This document shows positions 18,470 through 27,506 of a stretch of 64,000 nt of DNA, piece after piece. Positions within the stretch are counted from its first letter, which is position 1. Each line of letters starts with the position of its first letter. The notes below the pieces were generated by a model. The model saw nothing but the letters and a program-made list of their open reading frames with translations, had not been told where the DNA came from and did no database searches. The stretch is taken from assembly GCA_051209155.1 (NCBI GenBank), contig JBPJGB010000001.1. The stretch is one strand, 5' to 3'. The DNA comes from Actomonas sp051209155. Lineage in GTDB: Bacteria > Verrucomicrobiota > Verrucomicrobiia > Opitutales > Opitutaceae. The position numbers and the translations under genes were made by a program.

Positions 18470-20029
18470 TCAGATCGGTGCGGGTGGCATCCACACAAGT
18501 AAGAAGATCAGGACTTGCCAGAGAAGAAGGCTGATGAACACCCCCGGGTGGGTGCGCCACGCCGTGGAGATGAGAACCGCCTGCAGGACCAAAGGGACGG
18601 CCAGACTGCCATTGGATACCGAAGTTGTTGCCGGGCCGAAAAGAAGGCTGGCCCAGAGCGCAAAGTTGATCGCCACTGCGCCCAACACCGGCCCCCACGA
18701 AGGTAGCTTGGCGGTTGGCGCTTGTTCCACCGCGCGTCTGAACCAACGTTGTCCTAGGTCGAACAGGAGAAGCGGCCACATGAGATTCCACGGACCCAAG
18801 GCGGCGAAGAGAAAATAGAAGGATTGGTAACGTGTGGCGATCTGGTCGGACGAAGGCCAACGCAGCCAACTGGAAAGGCCGTAGACCAACGGGTAGCGCA
18901 GATTCGCCGTTTTGTGGTGGAGGATCTCGGTCGGGCTCAGTTTGGCGTAGGCCTCGCGCACCGTCGGCCAGCTGTCGCGGGAATCGATGTCGATCACGCC
19001 GGCAAGATGCCACTTGAGCAAACGATTGCCTGGCGGCGCGTAGCCTTGTTGGTAGCCCCACCATGGCAGCACAAATAGCCCTAATATGGCGATGGCCCCC
19101 AGCAGTGCCGCCCGCGACGGCAGCGGGGGGCGCACGGCGAGGATCCCCAGCGTGAGCAACGCGAAAGCGCTGGTGCCATGGGCCAGCCACGCGAGTCCGC
19201 TACAGGCGGCCGCGAGGAGGCAACGCGCCATCGGCCGAGTTGGCTCGGAGAAATAAAGGACACCGGCGGTGATGACGGCGCTGGCAGCGCCGAGCTTGGG
19301 CCAGACGTAGAGCGTGTGGATCAACGGAGTGGCGGTGATCGCCAGCGCAGCAACCACCGCCGCAGTCGGTCCCGGCTCGCAACCTCGCCAGCGCAGCAGA
19401 GCCCAAATGGCCGGCCCCCACCACAGTTGCAGCAGCATCCCGGTTGCGTGGGAGCCGAACCGGAAACCATCGACGGAACGCGGAAAAAACGGACAAAACA
19501 ACAACACCACGCCTGTCGCCAAAGGTGGTCGGTCGCTGGTCTGCCATTCGGCGTGCAGGTTGCTGCCACGATCTCCGCGGATCAGTTTTTCGGCCCACAG
19601 CCGAGGTAGCTCGTTATCGATCGGCAAGCCCTGCACAAAGCGGTTGGCTGCGAGTTTATCGATCGTCGGGGCCGGGGCGCCGGCGTGGAGGTATCCAATG
19701 TAAACCAGTCCGATGCCGATCAGCATCAGGCCACACCAGGATGTTTCCCGATCCTGTCGCCACTGCTGAAGAAGGATTTTTCGTCGGCGCCAAGTGAACC
19801 ATGCGATCGCCACCCAAAAGGTCAGGCCCACACTTGCTCCGACCGCTGGATGGATGAACCAGAGTGGGAGACAAGCGAGCCCTGTCGCGGCTACGCCACC
19901 CCATGCGACGGAGAACCGGAGGATCGTTGGGAGGTCGACAAGTCTGCTTAGCCAGCCTGATAAGTGCAAAACCAAGGTCCACCAGGCGCCGGAGACAACG
20001 AGGACCGCGAGGAGGTGGGACGCGAGCAT
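18470..20029 (-). CDS. GT-C-like integral membrane protein of unknown function
   Basis: About 519 residues with about ten hydrophobic helices and one long non-membrane segment after the second block of helices (DKLAANRFVQGLPIDNELPR, then AEWQTSDRPPLATG). The pattern of an early acidic/aromatic loop followed by paired helices resembles GT-C glycosyltransferases that use polyprenyl-phosphate sugars, but no firm family motif is visible. ATG at 20029 is chosen; a GTG at 20041 is also in frame. It sits between the terminator of the oxidase subunit operon and ctaG, an unexpected place for such a gene. It could be involved in envelope glycan synthesis; this is a guess from shape only. Confidence 0.55.
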   Translation of the reverse strand: MLASHLLAVLVVSGAWWTLVLHLSGWLSRLVDLPTILRFSVAWGGVAATGLACLPLWFIHPAVGASVGLTFWVAIAWFTWRRRKILLQQWRQDRETSWCGLMLIGIGLVYIGYLHAGAPAPTIDKLAANRFVQGLPIDNELPRLWAEKLIRGDRGSNLHAEWQTSDRPPLATGVVLLFCPFFPRSVDGFRFGSHATGMLLQLWWGPAIWALLRWRGCEPGPTAAVVAALAITATPLIHTLYVWPKLGAASAVITAGVLYFSEPTRPMARCLLAAACSGLAWLAHGTSAFALLTLGILAVRPPLPSRAALLGAIAILGLFVLPWWGYQQGYAPPGNRLLKWHLAGVIDIDSRDSWPTVREAYAKLSPTEILHHKTANLRYPLVYGLSSWLRWPSSDQIATRYQSFYFLFAALGPWNLMWPLLLFDLGQRWFRRAVEQAPTAKLPSWGPVLGAVAINFALWASLLFGPATTSVSNGSLAVPLVLQAVLISTAWRTHPGVFISLLLWQVLIFLLVWMPPAPI

Positions 20030-20083
20030 GCTGCCAATCACGACAGGTCGCCGAGGTTTACCCGCCAGTTGATGGCCCCCCCC

Positions 20084-20114
20084 AAAAAAAAAGACCGGCC
20101 TGAGCCGGTCTTTT
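20084..20114. terminator. Bidirectional terminator at the end of the oxidase operon
   Basis: GACCGGC (20093-20099) pairs with GCCGGTC (20104-20110) across CTGA. On the minus strand it is followed by nine T, and on plus by TTTT. It closes the coxB-A-C-D transcript. Confidence 0.9.
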
Positions 20115-20137
20115 AGAACGAAAAACGAAAGCGGAAC

Positions 20138-20497
20138 TCAGCCCAGCTCTTCGTAGGCAGGGCCTACCGGAGCGGAGGCGTCCGCACCGTGGAGGAGCAA
20201 CAGCGCCCAGAGGGTGCCGCCGCCCAGGATCAGACCGATGAAGAAGAGGATGGTGCAGAAGGCCTTGTCCCACTTCAGGTGCATGAAGATGAAGATAACC
20301 GCGATGAACTTCACGGCGGAAAGCACCATGAGGATCGTGATGATCAGCCAGGTCATCATGGGAATGTAGATGACCAGGAGCTCCATGCCGGTGATGATCG
20401 CGAGGACCATCGCCAACTGGACGAAGATGTGGAACTTGCCCTCGTGCGAGTGGCTGTCGGGGGCGGAAAGCGTGGTGGCGTCGGCGGTAGCGCTCAT
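20138..20497 (-). CDS. ctaF: Cytochrome c oxidase subunit IV (caa3 type)
   Basis: The 119-residue protein has three hydrophobic helices (VQLAMVLAIITGMELLVIYI, LIITILMVLSAVKFIAVIFI and TILFFIGLILGGGTLWALLL) separated by FMHLKWDK, the typical layout of the small subunit IV of bacterial haem-copper oxidases. Its ATG overlaps the stop of subunit III as ATGA, so translation is coupled. It is the last gene of the oxidase operon and stabilises the complex rather than binding cofactors. Confidence 0.85.
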   Translation of the reverse strand: MSATADATTLSAPDSHSHEGKFHIFVQLAMVLAIITGMELLVIYIPMMTWLIITILMVLSAVKFIAVIFIFMHLKWDKAFCTILFFIGLILGGGTLWALLLLHGADASAPVGPAYEELG

Positions 20498-21351
20498 GGC
20501 AGGACGATGTATTCGAGGAGGTAAACGACCGGGAAGATCACGATCCAAACGATGTCAACGAAGTGCCAGTAAAGGCCCATCGATTCGACGTCGATGGCGT
20601 TGGCTTCGCCGAAATCCACTTTGCCCGGCGAACGGGCAAACGCGACGAGCACGCCCAGGAGGACGATCGTGCCACCAAAGGAAAGGAAGTGGTGGCTGAA
20701 GTAGTAGGCGAAACCGTGGCCTTCTTCGAAGGCGTGGGTGAGGGCGAGGATGGTATACATCCCCACGACGACCGTGCCGACCCAGGCGGCGAAGTGGATG
20801 GCGCCCTTCAGGATCCAACCCTGGCCCTTCGACTCATCGGCGGGTTTGAAGGTGCGGATATACATCAGCACCAACCAGAGCACGCCGATCGCCACGTGGG
20901 TGCCGTGCGTGCCGGTGAGGGTGTAGAAGGTCGAGCCGAACACGCTGTTGGAGAGCGTGAGCCCACCGACATGCACGAAGTGGTTGAACTCATACACCTG
21001 GCCGCCGAGGAACATCAGACCGAAGACGATCGTGCCCAGCAGCATCTTGCGGGTGGTGACGACGTTGCCCTTCTGGATCGCGTTCACGGCGAGCGCCATG
21101 AGCAGCGAGGACATCAGCAGGATGAAGGTCGAACCCGAGGTGAGCTCGATCGAGAAGATGTCGCGCGGATCCGGCGAACCCGTCGGCGGGTGCAAGCGGT
21201 AGATGAGGTGGGTCGCGATGAGCGAACCGAAGAACATGCAGTCCGACGCGAGGAAGGCCCACATGAAGAGCTTCTTGTTCGGAATGCCCGTCGTGGTGGT
21301 CGCGTCGTGGTGGTGGTCGATGTGGCCGGCGGTGGCGGCGTGGGAACTCAT
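20494..21351 (-). CDS. ctaE: Cytochrome c oxidase subunit III
   Basis: The 285-residue protein starts at ATG 21351 (SSHAATAGHIDHHHDATTTT). A His-rich N-terminus precedes about six or seven helices with subunit III motifs: LFMWAFLASDCMFFGSLIAT, GGQVYEFNHFV, FYTLTGTHGTHVAIGVLWL and YWHFVDIVWIVIFPVVYLLEY. The WxFVDxVW end is diagnostic. It binds no metal but supports proton uptake and stability of subunit I. The gene starts 23 bp after the subunit I stop. Confidence 0.95.
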   Translation of the reverse strand: MSSHAATAGHIDHHHDATTTTGIPNKKLFMWAFLASDCMFFGSLIATHLIYRLHPPTGSPDPRDIFSIELTSGSTFILLMSSLLMALAVNAIQKGNVVTTRKMLLGTIVFGLMFLGGQVYEFNHFVHVGGLTLSNSVFGSTFYTLTGTHGTHVAIGVLWLVLMYIRTFKPADESKGQGWILKGAIHFAAWVGTVVVGMYTILALTHAFEEGHGFAYYFSHHFLSFGGTIVLLGVLVAFARSPGKVDFGEANAIDVESMGLYWHFVDIVWIVIFPVVYLLEYIVLP

Positions 21352-21374
21352 GACTGGGTTGGAAAAGGTTGAAC

Positions 21375-23324
21375 TCAGTGCGCGGCGTCGGACTTGTCGT
21401 CGGACTTCGTCGGGTGGAGGTGGTAGCCACCCGGACCTTCGACCGCCCACATCCAGGCGCCGAAGAAGGTGATCGCGAGGCCGACAATGGCGCCGGCAAT
21501 ATGGTGGAAGGCGAAGAGCAGGGAACCGATCAGCATGCCGGTGGCGGTGATGATGGGGAACCACGAGTTGCTCGGCATGTGGATGCCACCGTGGGCTTCA
21601 TCGGCCGCGGCCTGTTTGGCCTTCTCGGCGGCGATCTCGGCCTTGTGGTGCTTCTCATACCAGAAGGCATCACGGGCGTGCACGGTCGGCGTGACGTCGA
21701 AGTTGTGCGCGGGCGGCGGGTTCGGGATCGACCACTCGAGGGTGCGGCCGTCCCACGGATCGCGACCGACCTTCTCACCCTTGAAGTAGGTGTAGATCAT
21801 CACGAAGAAGTAGTAGGCGATGCCGACGCCGAGAACGTAGGAGCCGATCGTGGCAATGAAGTTGGCCGAGTCCCAACCCATGTTGCCGTCATAGGTGAAG
21901 GTGCGGCGCGGCATACCGTTCAGCCCGAGGAAGTGCATCGGGAAGAAGGTCACATTGAAGCCCACGAAGATGATCCAGAAGGACACCTTGCCGGCGGTCT
22001 CGGAGACCTTGCGACCGAACATGAGGGGGAACCAGTAGTGAATGCCGGCGAGCAGCGCGAAGATGGAGCCGCCGATGAGCACGTAGTGGAAGTGGGCGAC
22101 GATGAAGTAGGAGTCCTGCTGCTGGGCATCGGCTGGGGCGGCGGAGTGCATGATGCCCGACATACCGCCGGTCATGAACATCCACACGAAACCAAGCGCG
22201 AACATCATGGGCGTGCGCATCATGAGGTGGCCCTTCCAGAGCGTGCCGATCCAGTTGAAGATCTTTACGCCGGTGGGCACCGCGATGGTCATGGTGGCCA
22301 TGGAGAAGGCGGCGGTGGCGACGGTGCCCATGCCGGTGGTGAACATGTGGTGGGACCACACGCCGAAGCCGAGGAAACCGATCACGGCGCCGGAGAAGAC
22401 GACGATCGGGTAGCCGAAGAGGGGCTTGCGGGAGAAGCAGGGCAGGATCTCGGAGATGATGCCCATGGCCGGCAGGATGAGAATATACACCTCCGGGTGA
22501 CCGAAGACCCAGAACAAGTGCTGCCACAGGATGGGCAAACCGCCGCCGGAGACCTCGAAGAAGTTGGTGCCGAAGTTGCGGTCCATCATGACCTCAACCA
22601 GCGCGATGGTGATGGCGGGGAAGGAAAGGATGATGAGGAAGGCGGTGAAGAGCGTCATCCAGGTGAACACCGGCAGGCGCATCATGGTGAGGCCCGGGGC
22701 GCGCATGTTGATGATGGTGACGAGGAAGTTCAGCGAACCGATCACGGACGACACACCCAGCACCTGCAGACCCATGACCCAGAGGTCGGTGGAATTGTCC
22801 CCGGCAAATTCGCTGGAATAGGCCTGGGCCGTCATGGGCGCGTAGCCGAACCAACCGACATCCGGCAGGCCGGCCTTCGTGAAGAAGCCGACGTTGAGGA
22901 TGATCGCGCCGGCGAGGAAAACCCAGAAGGCGAAGCCGTTGAGGCGGGGGAAGGCCACGTCGCGCGCGCCGATCTGCAGCGGCATGATGTAATTGAAGAA
23001 CGCGGCCGAGAGCGGCATGACGGCGAGGAAGATCATCGTCGTCGCGTGCATCGTGAACATCTCGTTGTAGGTCTGGGCCGAGATGAAGGTGTTGTTGGGG
23101 ACGATGAGCTGCGTGCGGATCATCAGCGCCTCGACACCGCCCACGAGGAAGAAGAACAGGGCGGTGATGCCGTAGAGGAAGCCGATGCGCTTGTGGTCGA
23201 CGGTCGTCAGCCAGCTCACGATGCCGGTCTTGTGATCGGGCCGGGCAAACAACCAGGAGCGCTTGGCCTCCGGGGCATGCTCCTCGTGGCCGATGAAGTC
23301 AGATTTGGTCAGGGATTGGTCCAT
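21375..23324 (-). CDS. ctaD: Cytochrome c oxidase subunit I (A1-type haem-copper oxidase)
   Basis: The 649-residue protein has twelve core helices and all cofactor ligands: FTMHATTMIF (low-spin haem), VFGHPEVYILILP (CuB His and the His-Tyr pair, with the Glu of GHPEV marking an A1-type D-channel end), VWSHHMFTTGMG (two CuB His) and VAHFHYVLIGG (both haem axial His). An extension of about 100 residues follows the core. It has a charged, Ala/Lys-rich coil (AEIAAEKAKQAAADE) and two further helices, seen also in caa3-type subunit I proteins. It reduces O2 to water and pumps protons across the cytoplasmic membrane. Confidence 0.97.
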   Translation of the reverse strand: MDQSLTKSDFIGHEEHAPEAKRSWLFARPDHKTGIVSWLTTVDHKRIGFLYGITALFFFLVGGVEALMIRTQLIVPNNTFISAQTYNEMFTMHATTMIFLAVMPLSAAFFNYIMPLQIGARDVAFPRLNGFAFWVFLAGAIILNVGFFTKAGLPDVGWFGYAPMTAQAYSSEFAGDNSTDLWVMGLQVLGVSSVIGSLNFLVTIINMRAPGLTMMRLPVFTWMTLFTAFLIILSFPAITIALVEVMMDRNFGTNFFEVSGGGLPILWQHLFWVFGHPEVYILILPAMGIISEILPCFSRKPLFGYPIVVFSGAVIGFLGFGVWSHHMFTTGMGTVATAAFSMATMTIAVPTGVKIFNWIGTLWKGHLMMRTPMMFALGFVWMFMTGGMSGIMHSAAPADAQQQDSYFIVAHFHYVLIGGSIFALLAGIHYWFPLMFGRKVSETAGKVSFWIIFVGFNVTFFPMHFLGLNGMPRRTFTYDGNMGWDSANFIATIGSYVLGVGIAYYFFVMIYTYFKGEKVGRDPWDGRTLEWSIPNPPPAHNFDVTPTVHARDAFWYEKHHKAEIAAEKAKQAAADEAHGGIHMPSNSWFPIITATGMLIGSLLFAFHHIAGAIVGLAITFFGAWMWAVEGPGGYHLHPTKSDDKSDAAH

Positions 23325-23346
23325 GGCGGGTGGGCGGTGCCGTTAC

Positions 23347-24651
23347 TTATTTCAAACTGTGGAGGTAGGCGACGAGGGCGTGGCCTTCTTCGGGCGTGAT
23401 TTCGATGTCGACGGTGGCGACATCCCCCGTGTCCGGATCGGAGATGGTGTAGCCGGGCATGATGACCATGCCGGCGGGTTGCACGATGCGGGTGTGATAC
23501 ATCCAGTTACCGGGCTTCACGCGCTGCGGCTCGGTGATCCAACGATAGAGGTTTTCGTCGCTGTTCTCGAGCAGGCCGGCGGCGATGGTGGTGCGGGAGC
23601 CAATGCGCGTGAGGTCCGGACCGATGACACCGGCGCCCTCGTGACCGCGAACGGTGTGGCAGCCGGCGCAGCGGTTTTCGGTGAAAGCTTTGCGCCCGGC
23701 GTCGATCAGGGCGGCGTTTTCGTCGGCCACAATCTCCTGCTGCTTGCGCCAGTTGCCGAGCGGATCGGCGTCAAATTCTTCGGTCCAGCCCTTTTGGTTT
23801 TCTTCGAAGGTGCCGTAATCGGCGTGGCTGGCCGGCAGGGTGGCACCTTCCGGCACCTCAACGCTGCGGGCGAGTTGCTTCTGGTTCTCGAGCCAAGCGT
23901 TGAACTCATCTTCGGCGAGCGCGATCACGCGGAAACGCATCACGGCGTGGGAGTCGCCACAGTATTCGGCGCACTGGCCCCAGAAGTAACCGGGCTCATC
24001 GGCCTTGAGCCACATGTGGTTGCCCCGGTTGGGCATCATGTCGACCTTGCCAGCGAGCTTCGGCACCCAGAACGAGTGAATGACGTCGACGGTGCGGAGT
24101 TCGATGCGGACCGGGCGGCCGGCCGGGATCACCAGCTCGTTGGCGGTGACCAGCGGGACTTCGCCGCCGAAGGGATCAGCCGCGAGCTCATTGTCATACT
24201 GGAAACGGAACCACCACTGATAGCCGGTCGCGGTGACGTGGTAGGCGTTCTCCCGTTCCTCCTCGGGCACGTCATAGGTATACCAGATGCCCTTGAGCGT
24301 TGGCACGGCGATCACCACGAGGGCGAGGATCGAGGCGACGATGAGGCTCATCTCCACCAACGGGTTGCCGTGTCCCTGCGGCGGCGGCTCGGCATGCTCG
24401 TCGTCGTCGCTGCGGGCCTTGAACTTGAGCGTCGCGTAGGCGAGCACGCCGGCGACGATGGCGAAAATGACGCCGGTCACCCACAAGGTGACATAGAAGA
24501 GGTGCGTCTGGGCTTCAGCGACCGGGCCCTTGGTGTCCAAGGTGGACTGAGGACCGTTCAGCCAGCCGCCGAAGAGCACGGGCAGAAGGGTTGCCAGCAA
24601 CACGGCGCAGATACGCCGGGCGGATTTGCCGGAAAAAGCAGAAGAACTCAT
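23347..24651 (-). CDS. ctaC: Cytochrome c oxidase subunit II fused to cytochrome c (caa3 type)
   Basis: The 434-residue protein has a signal peptide, two membrane helices (VTLWVTGVIFAIVAGVLAYA and MSLIVASILALVVIAVPTL), a CuA cupredoxin domain and a C-terminal c-type cytochrome. CuA ligands are in DVIHSFWVPKL and WGQCAEYCGDSHAVMRFRV. The haem c site is CAGCH, with a candidate Met ligand in VIMPGYTI. The fusion means it can accept electrons directly into the complex, the defining trait of caa3 oxidases. An insert of about 65 residues rich in charged residues links the two domains. First gene of the operon; a TATAAT-like -10 lies about 85 bp upstream. Confidence 0.95.
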   Translation of the reverse strand: MSSSAFSGKSARRICAVLLATLLPVLFGGWLNGPQSTLDTKGPVAEAQTHLFYVTLWVTGVIFAIVAGVLAYATLKFKARSDDDEHAEPPPQGHGNPLVEMSLIVASILALVVIAVPTLKGIWYTYDVPEEERENAYHVTATGYQWWFRFQYDNELAADPFGGEVPLVTANELVIPAGRPVRIELRTVDVIHSFWVPKLAGKVDMMPNRGNHMWLKADEPGYFWGQCAEYCGDSHAVMRFRVIALAEDEFNAWLENQKQLARSVEVPEGATLPASHADYGTFEENQKGWTEEFDADPLGNWRKQQEIVADENAALIDAGRKAFTENRCAGCHTVRGHEGAGVIGPDLTRIGSRTTIAAGLLENSDENLYRWITEPQRVKPGNWMYHTRIVQPAGMVIMPGYTISDPDTGDVATVDIEITPEEGHALVAYLHSLK

Positions 24652-24735
24652 GAGGACAATAAAACGCGTTCCGAGACCAGGGGACAGGGCACGGGAAGCC
24701 GCAAAGCGTCCCGATGGGCAGGGTCATTTCAAGAC

Positions 24736-24775
24736 ATTATATCGACTGTTAGCGGATAAGATGAACCTGCTTATC
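24736..24775 (-). promoter_or_regulatory. Candidate promoter and inverted repeat upstream of the oxidase operon
   Basis: On the minus strand TATAAT lies at 24736-24741. Next to it GATAAG (24755-24760) and CTTATC (24770-24775) form an exact inverted repeat with a 9-bp spacer, covering the expected -35 zone. The -35 hexamer itself is poor, which fits an activated or repressed promoter. The region is shared with the divergent cupredoxin gene. Confidence 0.4.
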
Positions 24776-24856
24776 AGGGCGTGAAGCGATTTGCATAGGC
24801 CGGGTGGGGGGGCGAATTCGCTGGCGGTTACGGAGAAGCAACGTGGTTTGGGGTTT

Positions 24857-25336
24857 GTGAATCGTTTGCTGCTGTCGTCGCTTTCGCTGCTCCTCCCGGT
24901 CTTGTTGCAGGTCGGCTGCGTCAAATCTGGCGCCGACACCGCGGCCGTGGAAGGTGCGGTCGTGGTCGAGGCCAACGATAGCATGGCGTTTAGCGTCACG
25001 CGCATCGAAGCGACCGCGGGCGAGTCCCTGACCCTCGTGCTGCGCAACGTCGGCAAAATGCCGAAAGAGGCGATGGGGCACAATCTGGTTGTGTTGAACA
25101 AAACAGCTGATGCCACGCGGTTTGCCAACGCCGCTGTCGCGGCCGCGGCGACAGATTATATCCCGGCGGCCCGGTCGGCGGAGGTGGTGGCCCACACCGC
25201 TTTGCTTGGCCCCGGAGAGAGCGACACCATCACCTTCACGGTGCCGAGCGAAGCCGGTGAGTATGTCTACCTGTGCAGCTTCCCGGCCCATTTTGCTGCC
25301 GGAATGCGGGGCATCCTGGTGGTGACGGCGCCGTAG
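24857..25336 (+). CDS. Azurin/plastocyanin-like cupredoxin lipoprotein
   Basis: About 159 residues from a GTG at 24857 (a TTG at 24791 would add 22 unlikely residues). A signal peptide ends in a lipobox LLQVGC, so it is probably a lipoprotein on the periplasmic side. The mature part is an azurin-like cupredoxin: TAGESLTLVLRNVGKMPKEA, then MGHNLVVL (first copper His) and YLCSFPAHFAAGMRG (Cys, His and Met ligands of a type 1 copper site). It is a likely single-electron carrier. Divergent transcription from the caa3 oxidase operon suggests it may donate electrons to that oxidase. Confidence 0.85.
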   Translation: MNRLLLSSLSLLLPVLLQVGCVKSGADTAAVEGAVVVEANDSMAFSVTRIEATAGESLTLVLRNVGKMPKEAMGHNLVVLNKTADATRFANAAVAAAATDYIPAARSAEVVAHTALLGPGESDTITFTVPSEAGEYVYLCSFPAHFAAGMRGILVVTAP

Positions 25337-25353
25337 GGCGTGACCGGGGCGAA

Positions 25354-26388
25354 TCAACGGTTCGCGAGGAGCGCTGTGATCCACTTGCGGTGCGGGCCCG
25401 ACAGGGTGACTTGCTCGAGATCCGCCAATTTCACCCAGACCAGCTCGCCACTTTGCCCGGCGAGGTCGGGCGGCGCTTCGAGGGCGACGATCGTCTCGGT
25501 GATCGCGTAGCGCGTGATGCCACGCTTCTTCACCGCGAGGACCTTCGCTTGTGCGAGGGATTCGGCGGCCAGACCGAGCGTCCCGGCCTCGGGGAGCTCG
25601 TGCAGGTTGGCGAGGCGTCGCGATCCGGCGGCGGCGCGATGCAGCAACAGTGCGCCGTCGCGTTCACACCAGGCGCGGGTGATCGCGACTTTTTCGATCT
25701 TTTTGGCAGCGAGTTGCGGGTAATCCTCCGGGGCGCCAGCGGCGCACGCCGCGCAATGCGACCGGACCGGGCAAATCGTGCAAAGCGGAGCCCGCCGATG
25801 GCAGACCGTCGCGCCGAGCTCCATCATGGCCTGATTGTGGTCGCCGGGGTGGGCGTGATTGAGCACGGCCTCAGCGAGCGGAGCGTAAGCTTTGGCCGCG
25901 CTGGCGCTGTCGCGATAAGGCGTGCCGTCGGCGGTCAGCCGGGCGAGGATGCGGACGACATTGCCGTCCACGCAGGCGGCGGGCAGGTTTTGCGCGATCG
26001 AGGCCACGGCGGCGGCCGTATAGGGACCGATGCCCGGCAGCGCGCGCCAGCCCTCGACCGACCGTGGCGGCTCGGGTAGCGCCACGAAGGCCTGCGCGAG
26101 GCGGTGCAGATTGCGGGCGCGCGAATAGTAGCCGAGTCCTTCCCAGAGTTTGAGCACCGTCGCCTCATCGGCCGCCGCCAAGGCTTCGAAGGTCGGCAGC
26201 GCCTCCATCCACCGGGCAAAGTAGGGCAGCATGGTTTTGATCTGGGTCTGCTGCGCCATGAGTTCACTGACCACCGTGCGATACAGCGACGGCTCCTCCC
26301 GCCACGGCAGTTGGCGGCGGTTCGCGCGATACCAGGTCAACAGATCACGTTGAAAGGCGGCGGGTTGTTGCAGCAGGGTCGAACTCAC
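25354..26388 (-). CDS. mutY: A/G-specific adenine glycosylase MutY
   Basis: About 344 residues from a GTG at 26388 (ATG at 26451 is the alternative but is less family-like and reaches the opposite gene). It has the helix-hairpin-helix region LPGIGPYTAAAVASIAQ with the catalytic Asp in CVDGNVVRILAR, the early catalytic region ELMAQQTQIKTMLPY, and a 4Fe-4S cluster with C-x6-C-x2-C-x5-C spacing (CHRRAPLCTICPVRSHC). A NUDIX-like C-terminal domain for 8-oxoG recognition follows. It removes A mispaired with 8-oxoguanine. Divergent from rnhC with about 60 bp between. Confidence 0.93.
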   Translation of the reverse strand: MSSTLLQQPAAFQRDLLTWYRANRRQLPWREEPSLYRTVVSELMAQQTQIKTMLPYFARWMEALPTFEALAAADEATVLKLWEGLGYYSRARNLHRLAQAFVALPEPPRSVEGWRALPGIGPYTAAAVASIAQNLPAACVDGNVVRILARLTADGTPYRDSASAAKAYAPLAEAVLNHAHPGDHNQAMMELGATVCHRRAPLCTICPVRSHCAACAAGAPEDYPQLAAKKIEKVAITRAWCERDGALLLHRAAAGSRRLANLHELPEAGTLGLAAESLAQAKVLAVKKRGITRYAITETIVALEAPPDLAGQSGELVWVKLADLEQVTLSGPHRKWITALLANR

Positions 26389-26449
26389 AAAAATCCCAAC
26401 AGGTGCAAAAAAACCTCCCGGCGCCACCCTAGATTCGTTTTGTGAAGCC

Positions 26450-27490
26450 ATGGCGCACGCTGCGCCGCCCTCCATGCCCAAGAAGAAATCACCCGTCGAT
26501 CCCGACGCTCCCAAGAAGCTTGCCTCCTATACGGTGAAGCTCGATGCCGCCCAGATGGACAAGCTTGCCGCCATCTGTGCGGCGCGCGGCTGGGCGCCGT
26601 TTGAGGTCGCTTACACCCGTTTCGCGTTCAAGGGCGAGACCGACAAGGTCAACGTCACCGCCTACACCAGCGGCAAGGTCGTCATCGCGGGCAAGGGCAC
26701 CGAGGACTTCGTGTCGATGACGCTGGAACCCGAGGTCACCGGCGATCCCCGCCTCGGTTACGATGAGGTGCATCACCCCGACTGGTTTGAGCCGCACGCC
26801 GGTCTCGACGAGAGCGGCAAGGGTGATCTCTTCGGCCCGGTCGTCGCCGCGACGGTCATCGCCGCCGATCGCGCCGCGATCGACGCGCTGATCAAAGCCG
26901 GAGTGAAGGACTCCAAGAAGATCGCCGACTCCGTCATTCTCAAACTCGACCAGGTCGTGCGCGCCACCCGGGGCGTGACCGTCGAGGTCTGCACCTGCGG
27001 CATGCCGAAATACAACGAGCTCATGTCGCGGCCCCGCGCCAACATGAACAAGTTACTCGCGTGGCAGCACGGCATTGCGCTGATCAACGCCCTGCAAAAA
27101 CAACGCGTCCCGCGCGGCCTGCTCGACCAGTTCAGCAAGACCCCGCTCGTGCAAAACGAACTCAAGCGCAAGGGCGTCACCGGCTTCACCCTCGACATGC
27201 GCACCAAGGCTGAGTCCGACCCGGTCGTCGCCGCCGCTTCGATCATCGCGCGCGCCGAATACGTGCGCATCATGCGGCAACTCTCCGACCGTTTCGGCGG
27301 CCCGTTGCAGAAAGGCGCGAGCGCCTTGGTGAAGGCGCAGGCGCACGAGATCATCCAAAAGTTCGGCGCCCGAGCGCTGGGCGACTTTGCCAAACTGCAT
27401 TTCCGCACCGCCTACGAGGTCGTCAAAGAGGCCGGCAAGCTCCACGAATTGCCGCTGCCCGAACCGAAGGACCGCTTCGAGCGCGACTGA
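26450..27490 (+). CDS. rnhC: Ribonuclease HIII
   Basis: The 346-residue protein has an N-terminal TBP-like substrate-binding domain (about residues 25-100, SYTVKLDAAQMDKLAAICAA) typical of RNase HIII, then the RNase H catalytic core: GLDESGKGDLFGP with the Asp-Glu pair, VKDSKKI and AESDPVVAAASIIARAEYV. It cleaves the RNA of RNA-DNA hybrids; RNase HIII usually does not cut at single ribonucleotides. An ATG at 26474 (PKKKSPVDPD) is an alternative start. It is 16 bp upstream of rnhB, the gene of the related RNase HII, so both are likely one transcript. Confidence 0.95.
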   Translation: MAHAAPPSMPKKKSPVDPDAPKKLASYTVKLDAAQMDKLAAICAARGWAPFEVAYTRFAFKGETDKVNVTAYTSGKVVIAGKGTEDFVSMTLEPEVTGDPRLGYDEVHHPDWFEPHAGLDESGKGDLFGPVVAATVIAADRAAIDALIKAGVKDSKKIADSVILKLDQVVRATRGVTVEVCTCGMPKYNELMSRPRANMNKLLAWQHGIALINALQKQRVPRGLLDQFSKTPLVQNELKRKGVTGFTLDMRTKAESDPVVAAASIIARAEYVRIMRQLSDRFGGPLQKGASALVKAQAHEIIQKFGARALGDFAKLHFRTAYEVVKEAGKLHELPLPEPKDRFERD

Positions 27491-27506
27491 TCGATCCGCC
27501 TGACTC

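Noticed and set aside
21369..23399. 676-codon plus-strand frame across ctaD
   Set aside because: Antisense shadow of a confidently identified oxidase subunit I.
24791..24856. TTG start for the cupredoxin gene
   Set aside because: It would put 22 extra residues before the signal peptide; GTG at 24857 places the lipobox properly.
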